DNA of 64,000 nucleotides, taken from contig NZ_CP067101.1 in the NCBI RefSeq assembly GCF_016616425.1, forward strand, positions 4,464,001 to 4,528,000. Direction: 5' to 3'. The stretch is from Bradyrhizobium diazoefficiens. GTDB lineage: Bacteria > Pseudomonadota > Alphaproteobacteria > Rhizobiales > Xanthobacteraceae. The translations under genes were made by a program, and so were the position numbers. Shown one piece after another: positions 56,514 to 64,000 of this stretch (its first letter is position 1; each line of letters begins with the position of its first letter). A model generated the notes under the pieces. It did not search any database. It was not told where the DNA came from and was given only the letters and a program-made list of their open reading frames with translations.

Positions 56514-56852
56514 TTACTGGGCGGCCGGGGTGAACTTCGACACGACGGTCTCCACCGGCTTGAACGCCTGCTTGGCGAGGTCGCTGTAGAGGCCGGCGAT
56601 CTTCTGCGATTCCGCGACGAAGGTCTCGTAGGCGGAACGAGCGAACTCGGTCTGCGCTTCCACGGCCTTGTCCAGCGACTTCACGCCGGACAGCTTCTCG
56701 ACGAAGGACTTGGTGTCTTCGAACGACTTCTTGGTGTAGTCGCCATAAGCGCTGGCGATTGCCTGGAGGCCGTGCTGCACCGAGGTCGCGGAGGCAACGC
56801 ACTGCTCGAACTGCTCTTTGCCGTAGCTCTGAAAGTCTTCAACCTTGAACAT
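56514..56852 (-). CDS. Phasin family protein
   Basis: 112-residue helical protein (MFKVEDFQSYGKEQFEQCVA, then VQHGLQAIASAYGDYTKKSF, AVEAQTEFARSAYETFVAES) of the Phasin_2 family that coats polyhydroxyalkanoate granules. Two TGC-N3-GCA palindromes lie upstream (56916-56926 and 56943-56957), the kind of site bound by PhaR in PHB-forming bacteria. No pha synthesis genes are in this window. Confidence 0.9.
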   Translation of the reverse strand: MFKVEDFQSYGKEQFEQCVASATSVQHGLQAIASAYGDYTKKSFEDTKSFVEKLSGVKSLDKAVEAQTEFARSAYETFVAESQKIAGLYSDLAKQAFKPVETVVSKFTPAAQ

Positions 56853-56915
56853 GTCGGAATCCTTTTCCCTGGCTCTCGTCGGGAAGCCCCGGCTCCCTGA
56901 CTCTGCCCAGAATTA

Positions 56916-56926
56916 GTGCAACGCAC
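56916..56926. promoter_or_regulatory. PhaR-like box 1
   Basis: gtgcaacgcac, a TGC-N3-GCA inverted repeat 64 bases upstream of the phasin start. Binding is inferred from known PhaR sites of TGC...GCA type. Confidence 0.55.
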
Positions 56927-56942
56927 AAAAAAGTCAAGAATC

Positions 56943-56957
56943 TTGTGCGACGCACAA
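56943..56957. promoter_or_regulatory. PhaR-like box 2
   Basis: ttgtgcgacgcacaa, a six-base-arm palindrome around gac, 27 bases centre-to-centre from box 1 and on the same side of the phasin gene. Confidence 0.6.
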
Positions 56958-57238
56958 AATCCGATGCAAATCGCGGAGATTGCCGGGGTTTTCCGCAAGG
57001 GTTCCTTAAGCTTTTGGAAACCGCGGCCGCCTACTCTGATTCCCTGGACGTGTTCAGCTTCGCAGACGGAAAAAGCCGTTTGAGAACATCACCTTAGCCA
57101 GAATAGCGGTTCAGGCCAAACGTCCCCCGCGGCGAACACCAGCGGAGGGACAGCCTGAGCAGGTAATGATCCCGTCTCCTTTGGGCACAATTTCGCCTCA
57201 CGAGCCGGTGATCAAGTCAGAAACGGGGACGGGGTTCC

Positions 57239-59056
57239 ATGCTTCGTAAAAACTTGTCTTGCTCGCGCTTGGCGCGGGTTGGCGTCTTCGGGCTTCTTAC
57301 GATCACCACCGCGGTCATTTTCACCACCGATGCTGCCGAGGCGCGGCGCCATCGCCGTCACTACACGCACCACCGGGTGCAGCGCGATGTGTCCGAGAGC
57401 TCCAGCCCGAAATTCGCGTCCATCATCGTCGACGGCAATTCCGGCGCGGTGCTTCAGGCGACGAGCCCCGACGGGATCCGCCACCCCGCCTCGCTGACGA
57501 AGATCATGACGCTCTATCTGCTGTTCGAGCGCCTTGAATCCGGGAAGATGAAACTCGACACCGAGATGCCGGTGTCCCAGCATGCCGCCGACCAGGATCC
57601 GACCAAGCTGAACCTGCGTGCCGGCCAGACCATCCGTGTCGAGGACGCGATCAAGGGTCTCGTCACCCGCTCCGCGAACGACGCCGCGGTGGTGATCGCG
57701 GAAGCGATCGCCGGCGACGAGGACGACTTTGCCCGGATGATGACGCGCAAGGCGCGCGCGCTGGGCATGTCGAGGACGGTGTACCGCAACGCCAACGGCC
57801 TTCCCAACGACGAGCAGGTCACGACCGCGCGCGACCAGGCCACGCTCGGCCGCGCCATCCAGGAGCGCTTCCCGCGCTACTACCGCTATTTCGCGACTTC
57901 GACGTTCAACTGGCGCGGACAGTCGATCCGCAACCACAATCACCTGCTCGGCAGCGTGGAAGGCGTGGACGGCATCAAGACCGGCTACACCCGCGCCTCC
58001 GGCTTCAACCTCGTCACCTCGATCCGCCGCGGCAATCGCCATCTCATCGGCGTGGTGCTCGGCGGCCGCAGCGGAAGCTCGCGCGATGCCATCATGCGCA
58101 ACCTGCTCGCGGAGAATCTCGAGAAGGGTGCGACCACCCACACCGTCGCCGCGATCACGGAGCGCAATGGCGCCGACGCCAATACCGACGTCGCCGACGC
58201 GTCGGAGGCTCCGGCACGCTCCGCTCCGCAGGTGCAGGCCGCCGCCGCCCCCGAAGCAGCCCCGTCGCGTCTCGCCTCGCGCCTGTCGGCGCTGGCCGCT
58301 GCGACGGCCGCGATGCCGCCGGCTCAGCCGAGATCGGAAGCCAACAAGCCCGAGGTTCGGCCGACGGAATCCAGGATCGAACCCGCGCCGCTCACCAATG
58401 GCGTGATCGCGAGCCAGCCGCTCTCCATCATCCCCGGCTCGTCCGAGCCGATGAAGCCGGTCCGGGTCAAGACGGTTCACGTCAAGGCCGGCGCCGTGAA
58501 GGTCGCTTCCGCCGCCCCGGCTCAGATCGCACCGCAGGTCACGAGCGCGATTGCCCCCCGTTCCGACGTCGCGGAAACCTCCGGCGCCGTCGTTGCCCGG
58601 GCCGATCTCGTCAACAAGCCTCAGATCGTCGGCCAACCGGAAGCGCCGAAGGCCGAGATCGCCCGCACCGAACTGCCGAGGCAGCCGCCGGGCTTCGGCA
58701 CCGGCAACGGCATCCTCGGAGTTCTGCCGGCCGCAACGGCCGCCGCACCCGCCCCGGCCGCTCCGAAGCTCGCCTCCGCCGATCCGACCACCAAGCCCCT
58801 CGCCAACCACAGCGGCTGGATCGTCCAGGTCGGCGCGCTCGAGAGCGAGAACGAAGCCCAGCAGCGCATCGACGCCGCGCGCAGCTCGGCCCGCGGCCTG
58901 CTCAGCAAGGCCGATCCCTTCACCGAGCCTGTCGTCGCGAAGGACAATCGCAAGCTCTACCGCGCCCGCTTTGCCGGGCTCGAGCGCAACCAGGCCGAAG
59001 CCGTCTGCCGCACCCTGAAGCGCGCCGATATCTCCTGCATCACCGTTCGCAACTGA
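57239..59056 (+). CDS. D-alanyl-D-alanine carboxypeptidase with SPOR domain
   Basis: 605 residues. Signal-like N-terminus (VGVFGLLTITTAVIFTTDAA), then the S11 penicillin-binding fold: Ser85-X-X-Lys88 in RHPASLTKIM, Ser145-Ala-Asn147 in TRSANDAAVVI and Lys247-Thr-Gly in VDGIKTGYTR. A long Ala/Pro/Lys-rich linker (about 290-520) leads to a C-terminal SPOR domain (HSGWIVQVGALESENEAQQR ... SCITVRN) that binds denuded glycan. It trims the pentapeptide in the periplasm. ATG 57239 is used; the SPOR tail is typical of Rhizobiales. Confidence 0.95.
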   Translation: MLRKNLSCSRLARVGVFGLLTITTAVIFTTDAAEARRHRRHYTHHRVQRDVSESSSPKFASIIVDGNSGAVLQATSPDGIRHPASLTKIMTLYLLFERLESGKMKLDTEMPVSQHAADQDPTKLNLRAGQTIRVEDAIKGLVTRSANDAAVVIAEAIAGDEDDFARMMTRKARALGMSRTVYRNANGLPNDEQVTTARDQATLGRAIQERFPRYYRYFATSTFNWRGQSIRNHNHLLGSVEGVDGIKTGYTRASGFNLVTSIRRGNRHLIGVVLGGRSGSSRDAIMRNLLAENLEKGATTHTVAAITERNGADANTDVADASEAPARSAPQVQAAAAPEAAPSRLASRLSALAAATAAMPPAQPRSEANKPEVRPTESRIEPAPLTNGVIASQPLSIIPGSSEPMKPVRVKTVHVKAGAVKVASAAPAQIAPQVTSAIAPRSDVAETSGAVVARADLVNKPQIVGQPEAPKAEIARTELPRQPPGFGTGNGILGVLPAATAAAPAPAAPKLASADPTTKPLANHSGWIVQVGALESENEAQQRIDAARSSARGLLSKADPFTEPVVAKDNRKLYRARFAGLERNQAEAVCRTLKRADISCITVRN

Positions 59057-59075
59057 TCTCCCTACCCGTTCCCGA

Positions 59076-59106
59076 GAAAATGCCCGCGCTGTGCGCGGGC
59101 ATTTTC
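59076..59106 (+). terminator. Rho-independent terminator of the carboxypeptidase gene
   Basis: gaaaatgcccgcgc tgt gcgcgggcattttc followed by gttt: a 14-base stem with a three-base loop and T-rich tail, 20 bases after the dac stop. Confidence 0.85.
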
Positions 59107-59294
59107 GTTTTGCGGACGCGGTGGCGCGGGCGCTGTTCACGACAAGGCTGTTCCGCGACAACCTCTCGTCAAGAATTTACGGTTAAAACTTCGCGCAAGG
59201 GATCGACCACGCCGACAACGGCGGGCATCGGGGCGACGGCAAACGGAGCGAGCGGAGCTCACGCGGTACGGGCGTTTGTTGCGTGGTGCCGGAG

Positions 59295-60020
59295 TTAGCC
59301 GTTATGCGTACGAAGCAGAGTATCCTTGGCCTCGTTTACACGGGCAGCGAGATACGTCGAGCCCCCCTGGTCGGGATGCAGTTTCTTCATCAGGGACTTG
59401 TGGGCCCGGCTGATGTCGTCACGCCCCGCGCCAGGCTGCAGGCCAAGGATCTGATAGGCCTCCTCCGCCGTCATTTTGCCGCTCGCCGCCGTGCGGCGCT
59501 GCCCCCCTGCCGCGTCGCGCTGCGCGTTCTGACGCCAGGCGGGAAACCGGCGGTCCAGATAGCTTTCAAGTAACGCCACGCTCTCGGCGTCGAACGTCGG
59601 GACCATGGCCAGCAGGCCCGCGAGATCGAACTCGCCGAGATCGCGCCCCGCATGAGGCCCGGCGACGATCTGCCCGCCAAGCTGGCCGGTGTCGTGGTCG
59701 AGCCGCATATCCAGGAATTGCGAGCGCACGCGTGAGGCCTGCCCTGAGGCGGGCGCAGCGCCGCCGCCGAACAGCCCTCCGACATTGCCGAAACCTGCAT
59801 TTGCCAGCGGCGTCCAGCCCAGCAGCCCGGCACCGAAAATCCCGAGCGGGATCGCCACCGCCAGCTCGCCCCGCAGGCCCGTGAACGCCGCAACCGCCAG
59901 CGCCAGCACGCCGCCACCAAACCTGATGGCACGCGCCAGCACCGCCGGATTGGCGGCGCGGAACATCTGGAGCAGCAGATAGAGCGTGATAACAGCGATG
60001 GCGCCGGCGATCAGGGTCAT
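59295..60020 (-). CDS. Membrane J-domain protein (DnaJ-like)
   Basis: 241 residues. Two N-terminal hydrophobic helices (MTLIAGAIAVITLYLLLQMF and the LALAVAAFTGLRGELAVAIP region), a Gly-rich linker and a C-terminal J-domain with MTAEEAYQILGLQPGAGRDD, KSLMKKLHPDQGGSTYLAAR (HPD intact). This is the TIM14/DjlA-like architecture that would recruit DnaK at the membrane. ATG 60020 is selected; the longer frame begins in the VWA intergenic region. Neighbour of a VWA gene on the same strand. Confidence 0.9.
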   Translation of the reverse strand: MTLIAGAIAVITLYLLLQMFRAANPAVLARAIRFGGGVLALAVAAFTGLRGELAVAIPLGIFGAGLLGWTPLANAGFGNVGGLFGGGAAPASGQASRVRSQFLDMRLDHDTGQLGGQIVAGPHAGRDLGEFDLAGLLAMVPTFDAESVALLESYLDRRFPAWRQNAQRDAAGGQRRTAASGKMTAEEAYQILGLQPGAGRDDISRAHKSLMKKLHPDQGGSTYLAARVNEAKDTLLRTHNG

Positions 60021-60090
60021 GACCGGAGTATAGTCGCCCTCGCGGCAAAATGCATGGCACACGCCGCCGCGAGCCGCGACGGCCTGCGCG

Positions 60091-60840
60091 CTACTTCATT
60101 TGGCCGATCAGCTTGGCTGCGCCGCTCGCGGTCTTCGCCAGTTTCAACAGCGCCTCGCGACCGCCGGCGGCATAGGCTGCAGCTGCCCGCAGCAGCTCGC
60201 GCAACTGCGCCGCCGCGCCCGGATCGAACCGGCACCAGGCGCCGCGGGTCAGGCGCGCGATCTCGCGAAAGGCCCGCTCGGCGACGGCGTCATGACCTTC
60301 CTGGAACACGAACACGGGCACGTTGAGCATGCCGAGCTCGCCGGCCTTGGCGCAGAGCTCGTCGATCTTCTCCTCCATGGCATCGCCGACGAAGACGACG
60401 GCGCGCACGCCCGATGCGACCGCTTCGCGCCGCGCCTCCGTCAGCACCTTGCCGATCTGGGTGTCGCCGCCGCGGCAATCAATCTTGCTCATCAACGCCG
60501 CAAGCCTGGTGCTGTCGGATATCCATCCTGTGGCGCGGCACTCGTTCAAACCGCGATAGTAGACGAGCCGGATATCGAGACTACCAAGTGCCGCGGTCTC
60601 GCGAAACATATCGGCCTGAAGCGCGCAGGCCATGTCCCAGGTGGGCTGCCGGCTCATCGTCGCATCCAATGCGAAGATCAGCCGCCCCTTTGCGCCCGGC
60701 GCATGGGGTGACAGCGCTCGCGCCTTGGCGACGAAAGCGGCAATGTCCTCCGTGGTGGACGTTACAGCCTGCGGCACGGCGCCGCCTGCTTGCGCCGAAA
60801 CGGCATCGCCGCGGCGCGGCTTGATGGGTTCGCCCGACAT
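60091..60840 (-). CDS. VWA domain-containing protein
   Basis: 249 residues with a von Willebrand A fold: GRLIFALDATMSRQPTWDMA has Asp-X-Thr-X-Ser-like MIDAS residues, then CRGGDTQIGKVLTEARREAV and VRAVVFVGDAMEEKIDELC. Cytoplasmic, no signal or helix. It lies 70 bases upstream of the J-domain gene on the same strand, and the pair may be an operon. Function unknown. Confidence 0.85.
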   Translation of the reverse strand: MSGEPIKPRRGDAVSAQAGGAVPQAVTSTTEDIAAFVAKARALSPHAPGAKGRLIFALDATMSRQPTWDMACALQADMFRETAALGSLDIRLVYYRGLNECRATGWISDSTRLAALMSKIDCRGGDTQIGKVLTEARREAVASGVRAVVFVGDAMEEKIDELCAKAGELGMLNVPVFVFQEGHDAVAERAFREIARLTRGAWCRFDPGAAAQLRELLRAAAAYAAGGREALLKLAKTASGAAKLIGQMK

Positions 60841-60897
60841 CCCTTGACCCTGCGTGAGCAGCTAATGTGGTCAGCGCGGGCAGCCCGGTCAATGTGC

Positions 60898-60921
60898 AAA
60901 GCCTCCGCCGGGCGGAGGCTC
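60898..60921 (-). terminator. Hairpin after the alpha/beta hydrolase gene
   Basis: agcctccgccgggcggaggct forms a nine-base stem; on the minus strand it follows the hydrolase stop and is trailed by only TTT, so it would be a weak terminator. Confidence 0.5.
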
Positions 60922-60979
60922 TGACAATCGTGACTTGCGATGAGGAAGGTGTCAGCCCTTAAGGCTCAGTTCCTGAGCC

Positions 60980-61840
60980 TCAGCTCTTGGTAGGCGCCAT
61001 GAGCGCGACCGGACCGGGCTCCAGGATCTTGGGCGGGGACGATTGCGTGTCGACCGGCGCAACCTCACTGTCGGTCGCGCTCAGGAATTTGTCGAGCATG
61101 CCCTGGATCGAGCTCTTGGCGACATCCGGGCCGGTGTCGCGCATGTCGTTGTGCTGGAATTCGGTCTTCACGACCTCGATGCCCGCCTTCTCGCATTCCT
61201 CGTCGGTCGGGAGCACGCCCGCATCGGTCTTGAATTGCGGATCGTGCGAGCGGAACGACAGGATCTTGAACTTGCCGGCGGTCACGAAAGGCACGCGCAG
61301 ATTGTCGAGCGTGACGACCTTCTTGACCTCATCCGGGTACTGCTTGGCGAAATACATCGTGATATCGCCGCCCATGGAATGGCCGACCATCGTCACCTTG
61401 GCGTAGTCGGCGTTGGGCTGAACCTTCTTCATCTCGTGCATGGCGAAATGGATGTTGGCGACGCCGCGCAGGATCTGCGGCAGCCGGCCGACATAGAGTT
61501 CGCCGGGCTTGGTCACCATCGGAGGATCGGTCGGCAAGTCATGCTGCGGGCTCACGACCATATAGCCGCGCGCAGCGAAGATGTTGGCGAGGAAGCCATA
61601 CTCGGTGTTCTTGACGGTATTGCCGTGATTGATCACCGCGACCGGCAGCGTGATCATGCCGGCATTGGCCTGCATTTCCTTGTCGCGGCGCACCGCGATG
61701 TCGACGGGCACTGGACGGTTGTCGCGCGAGGCGTCGTAGAAGGTGATGGTCTCATGCTTGATCGCCCACTTGCTCGCCGTGAAATAGGCGATGCCACAGA
61801 GGGCGCTGACCGAAACCAGAACGGCAATTCCACGCTTCAT
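60980..61840 (-). CDS. Alpha/beta hydrolase
   Basis: 286 residues with an N-terminal signal/anchor (RGIAVLVSVSALCGIAYFTA) and an alpha/beta hydrolase fold: LPVAVINHGNTVKNTEYGFL, the nucleophile elbow VTMVGHSMGGDITMYFAK (Gly-X-Ser-X-Gly), and a late Asp/His region. Esterase or lipase-like; substrate unknown. ATG 61840 gives the signal segment; the 5' part of the ORF (to 61933) is less gene-like. A TGC-N3-GCA palindrome lies 150 bases upstream. Confidence 0.85.
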   Translation of the reverse strand: MKRGIAVLVSVSALCGIAYFTASKWAIKHETITFYDASRDNRPVPVDIAVRRDKEMQANAGMITLPVAVINHGNTVKNTEYGFLANIFAARGYMVVSPQHDLPTDPPMVTKPGELYVGRLPQILRGVANIHFAMHEMKKVQPNADYAKVTMVGHSMGGDITMYFAKQYPDEVKKVVTLDNLRVPFVTAGKFKILSFRSHDPQFKTDAGVLPTDEECEKAGIEVVKTEFQHNDMRDTGPDVAKSSIQGMLDKFLSATDSEVAPVDTQSSPPKILEPGPVALMAPTKS

Positions 61841-61990
61841 TTTCGTCCTCAGCCTCAGGCTCTTGCGGCCTGAATCCCTGTTGAAAATCGTGTTCTTCCG
61901 GGGCTCTTCGTCCCCTTGTCGCCTATTCGCCAATATATGTCACAGGCGCGTGACAGGAAGGCTAAATATTGTGAACCGGCAGCCCTTTCG

Positions 61991-62004
61991 TTGTGCGACG
62001 CACA
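61991..62004. promoter_or_regulatory. PhaR-like box 3, upstream of the hydrolase gene
   Basis: ttgtgcgacgcaca is nearly identical to the phasin box 2. It lies in the 345-base space between the hydrolase start (61840) and the mipZ stop (62186), about 150 bases before the hydrolase ATG, the only gene it could face. Confidence 0.5.
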
Positions 62005-62185
62005 CGTTTTCCAGGCACCCTGACCTCATGAGGCGACGTCAGGTACAGCTCACCCCTCCGACGCAACCGGTCTCGATGGCGTTCAATTTCGCGGCAAATG
62101 TGGGGTGAAATGACCAAACGCAGCCACGGTTCCCGCAGGACCGGCTGCTCGGATCGGCTGAAAGTAGCGATATACCGCTGCCCCC

Positions 62186-63109
62186 TCAGGCGCCCAGGAT
62201 GTCGTGGACTTCGAGCGGCTTGTCGATCTGATTGAACCACTCGGCCCGGTTGGCGGCGCGGCGGCGGCCGCGCTCGTCGAGCGGCAGCTTGAGCTGGCGG
62301 AGCAGGCCTGTCACCTCCTCCCGTGCGGTGAGATGGCCCAGATTGGGCCGCATGCCGAGCGTGGCCTCGTCGATCTCGTCGAGGGCGGTCAGGCCACGCG
62401 GAAAAAACTCGCGATAGACGACGCGTTCGGCGAAGCCGTCGACGTAGCGGAAGCCGAGGCGCAGCGACAGATCCTTCAGCCCCCCGGCGACGAGCTGCTT
62501 GTTGCGGGAGCCGAGCATCGACAGGCGGTTGCGGACGACGATCCAGTCGGTGGTCGAACCGTCGAGCTGGCGGCGCTTGCGCCTGACGTCGCGCACCATC
62601 TCGGCGTAGTGGCTCTCGCCCGTCACCACGTAGCTCACGGGATCGACGGTGCCGAGCACGTCGAAATCGAGGAAGCTGTCGTTGATCGGCGTGACCAGCG
62701 TGTCGGCCATCGAGTGCGCGAGGCGCATCAGGTAGCTGTCGGTGCCCGGCGTATCGATGACGATGAAGTCGAAATTGCGCTCGACCGCCGAGACCGCCTC
62801 CATGAACTGCTGGAACTCGGAATTCTCGTTCTCGGCAATCTGCATGGTCTGGCCAAGCTTGATGCAGCGATGCACCGGCAGTTCGAGGTCCAGCTTGGTG
62901 CGGCGCGCCCAGGCGGCGCGGTTGCCGATGTAGCGGGTGAAGCTCTGCTGACGGCAGTCGAGGTCGATAGTGGCGACGCGCTGGCCGGCCTTCAGGAGCG
63001 CAACTGCGACGTGCAGGGCGGTGGTCGACTTGCCGGAGCCGCCCTTCTCGTTGCCGAGCACGACCACATGCGCCGAGCCGGATTGGCTTTGGCTAGCCTC
63101 CACAAGCAT
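62186..63109 (-). CDS. mipZ: Division-plane positioning ATPase MipZ
   Basis: 307 residues from ATG 63109 (312 from ATG 63124). Deviant Walker A motif in VLGNEKGGSGKSTTALHVAV, Asp in IDLDCRQQSFTRYIGNRAAW, and FIVIDTPGTDSYLMRLAH. It matches MipZ, the ParA-like ATPase that gradients from ParB at the pole and blocks FtsZ assembly away from midcell. Divergent from panC. The spacer 63110-63392 should hold both promoters. Confidence 0.94.
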   Translation of the reverse strand: MLVEASQSQSGSAHVVVLGNEKGGSGKSTTALHVAVALLKAGQRVATIDLDCRQQSFTRYIGNRAAWARRTKLDLELPVHRCIKLGQTMQIAENENSEFQQFMEAVSAVERNFDFIVIDTPGTDSYLMRLAHSMADTLVTPINDSFLDFDVLGTVDPVSYVVTGESHYAEMVRDVRRKRRQLDGSTTDWIVVRNRLSMLGSRNKQLVAGGLKDLSLRLGFRYVDGFAERVVYREFFPRGLTALDEIDEATLGMRPNLGHLTAREEVTGLLRQLKLPLDERGRRRAANRAEWFNQIDKPLEVHDILGA

Positions 63110-63392
63110 GGCGATCCTCGACACCCCTGATGAACATCTTCGATTTGGCCACGTCTGCGGTCAAGTGAAATGCATGACAGGCCGTGCAAATCGTACTGCG
63201 CCGTTCTTCATCATGAATCGCGGCGCCAATTCTCGTCTGTGATCCAGCCCATAATGCCCCGATGTCGTGCGCGACTTTGCGTGGGATGCCGTGCCGCATC
63301 CGGATGCATGGCGTCCACGATCGCCGCTTGTTAAGGTTAGCCGCCCCGGGCGCCCGATTGCGCTGCGCGATTCCCAACCGTGTCGAGTCCTG

Positions 63393-64000
63393 ATGACAGC
63401 AAGCCCCCTGATCGCCCGCACGGTCCCGACCTTGCGCCGCGCCCTCGACGATCTTCGCAAGCGAAAGGCGATAGTTGCACTGGTACCGACCATGGGGGCC
63501 CTCCATGACGGGCATGTGTCCCTCGTCCGCCTTGCCAAGCGGCGCGCCAGCCGCGTCATAGTCTCGATCTTCGTCAACCCGACCCAGTTCGCTCCGACCG
63601 AGGATTTCGGCGCCTATCCGCGCACCTGGAAGGCCGACATCGCCAAGCTCGCGGCCGAGGACGTCGACATCGTCTGGCATCCGGACGTCAAGGCCATGTA
63701 TCCGGAGGGGTTTGCCACTCGGATCGTGCCGGAGGGGCCGGCGCTCGCCGGCCTCGAGGACCGCTTCCGGCCGCATTTCTTCGGCGGCGTCGCCACTGTC
63801 GTCGGCAAGCTGTTCACGCAATGCCGGCCGGACTTCGCGATCTTCGGCGAGAAGGATTTTCAGCAGTTGCGGGTGGTGACGCAGATGGCGCGCGACCTCG
63901 ATCTCGGCGTGAAGGTCGTCGGCTCCCGCACCGTGCGCGAGCGCGACGGGCTCGCGATGTCCTCGCGCAACGTCTATTTGTCGCCCGAGGAACGGCAGAC
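63393..64000 (+). CDS. panC: Pantothenate synthetase (3' end cut by window edge)
   Basis: ATP-dependent condensation of pantoate with beta-alanine. About 202 residues seen: [20 protein letters not shown] (nucleotide-binding HDGH-like motif), [16 protein letters not shown], then [20 protein letters not shown] and REDR-like [15 protein letters not shown]. The frame is open at base 64000, so the last third is absent. ATG 63393 overlaps tgATG. Normal length about 280-290 residues. Confidence 0.95.
   Translation, partial: MTASPLIARTVPTLRRALDDLRKRKAIVALVPTMGALHDGHVSLVRLAKRRASRVIVSIFVNPTQFAPTEDFGAYPRTWKADIAKLAAEDVDIVWHPDVKAMYPEGFATRIVPEGPALAGLEDRFRPHFFGGVATVVGKLFTQCRPDFAIFGEKDFQQLRVVTQMARDLDLGVKVVGSRTVRERDGLAMSSRNVYLSPEERQ

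Larger units (their letters stand above)
56853..57238. other. Divergent promoter region between phasin and dac genes
   Basis: 386 bases with no gene seen. It holds the two TGC-N3-GCA boxes near the phasin side; the rest presumably carries the dac promoter, for which no clear consensus was found. Confidence 0.55.

Noticed and set aside
57212..59161. Minus-strand open frame opposite the D-Ala-D-Ala carboxypeptidase
   Set aside because: Antisense shadow; the plus strand holds SxxK, SxN and KTG motifs.

Overview
The window is bacterial chromosomal DNA of high G+C content with dense, short-spaced genes. Gene content, protein sequences and repeats point to an alphaproteobacterium of the Rhizobiales, most likely Bradyrhizobium or a close Nitrobacteraceae relative. 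The lineage markers are divK-pleD, MipZ, EipB (DUF1849), DUF3572, a phasin, ClpS/ClpA beside a SPOR-tailed D-Ala-D-Ala carboxypeptidase, and several families of short interspersed palindromic repeats that I recognise from Bradyrhizobium. No rRNA, tRNA, CRISPR array, insertion sequence or phage was seen.

Layout. 1-7.6 kb: a gatC-gatA-gatB operon (gatB cut by the left edge) with two small genes interleaved by stop/start overlaps; two tandem nitronate-monooxygenase-like genes divergent from a LysR regulator; ruvX. 7.6-12.8 kb: AEC permease, two adjacent CPBP membrane proteases of different base composition, an AidB-like acyl-CoA dehydrogenase, a VanX-type dipeptidase. 13-28.5 kb: pyrB, a pyrC-like gene that has lost metal ligands, plsY, patatin, amidase, dprA, an SDR/HxlR divergent pair, topA, rnr, DUF983, NUDIX. 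28.5-34.5 kb: accessory stretch with an orphan Imm21-type immunity gene between inverted repeat copies, a flavin monooxygenase, rpmG, an ICMT-like methyltransferase, and an MFS pump divergent from a TetR regulator with two visible operators. 34.5-38.6 kb: divK-pleD divergent from DUF3572-dinB-ACT. 38.6-46.8 kb: two RidA proteins, EipB, a GDPD, a FemAB/GNAT-like protein, HIT, TrmO, AzlCD, a lytic transglycosylase, a HAD phosphatase. 46.8-52.4 kb: nitrilase and aldoxime dehydratase divergent from an AraC regulator (aldoxime to nitrile to acid), a DHA2-type MFS pump, a lipoprotein. 52.4-64 kb: clpS/clpA, a decayed tadG-like pseudogene, a phasin with TGC-N3-GCA palindromes upstream, dac, a J-domain and a VWA protein, an alpha/beta hydrolase, mipZ, and panC cut by the right edge.

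Much of the window looks like a conserved alphaproteobacterial backbone (gat-ruvX-pyrBC-plsY-dprA-topA-rnr-DUF983-NUDIX-rpmG-pleD-divK-DUF3572-dinB) opened at several points by accessory genes, often next to interspersed repeats. The most notable items are the repeat-flanked Imm21 gene, the metal-ligand-deficient PyrC paired with PyrB, the interleaved small genes of the gat operon, the nitrilase/aldoxime dehydratase unit, the paired TetR operators and the PhaR-like boxes.
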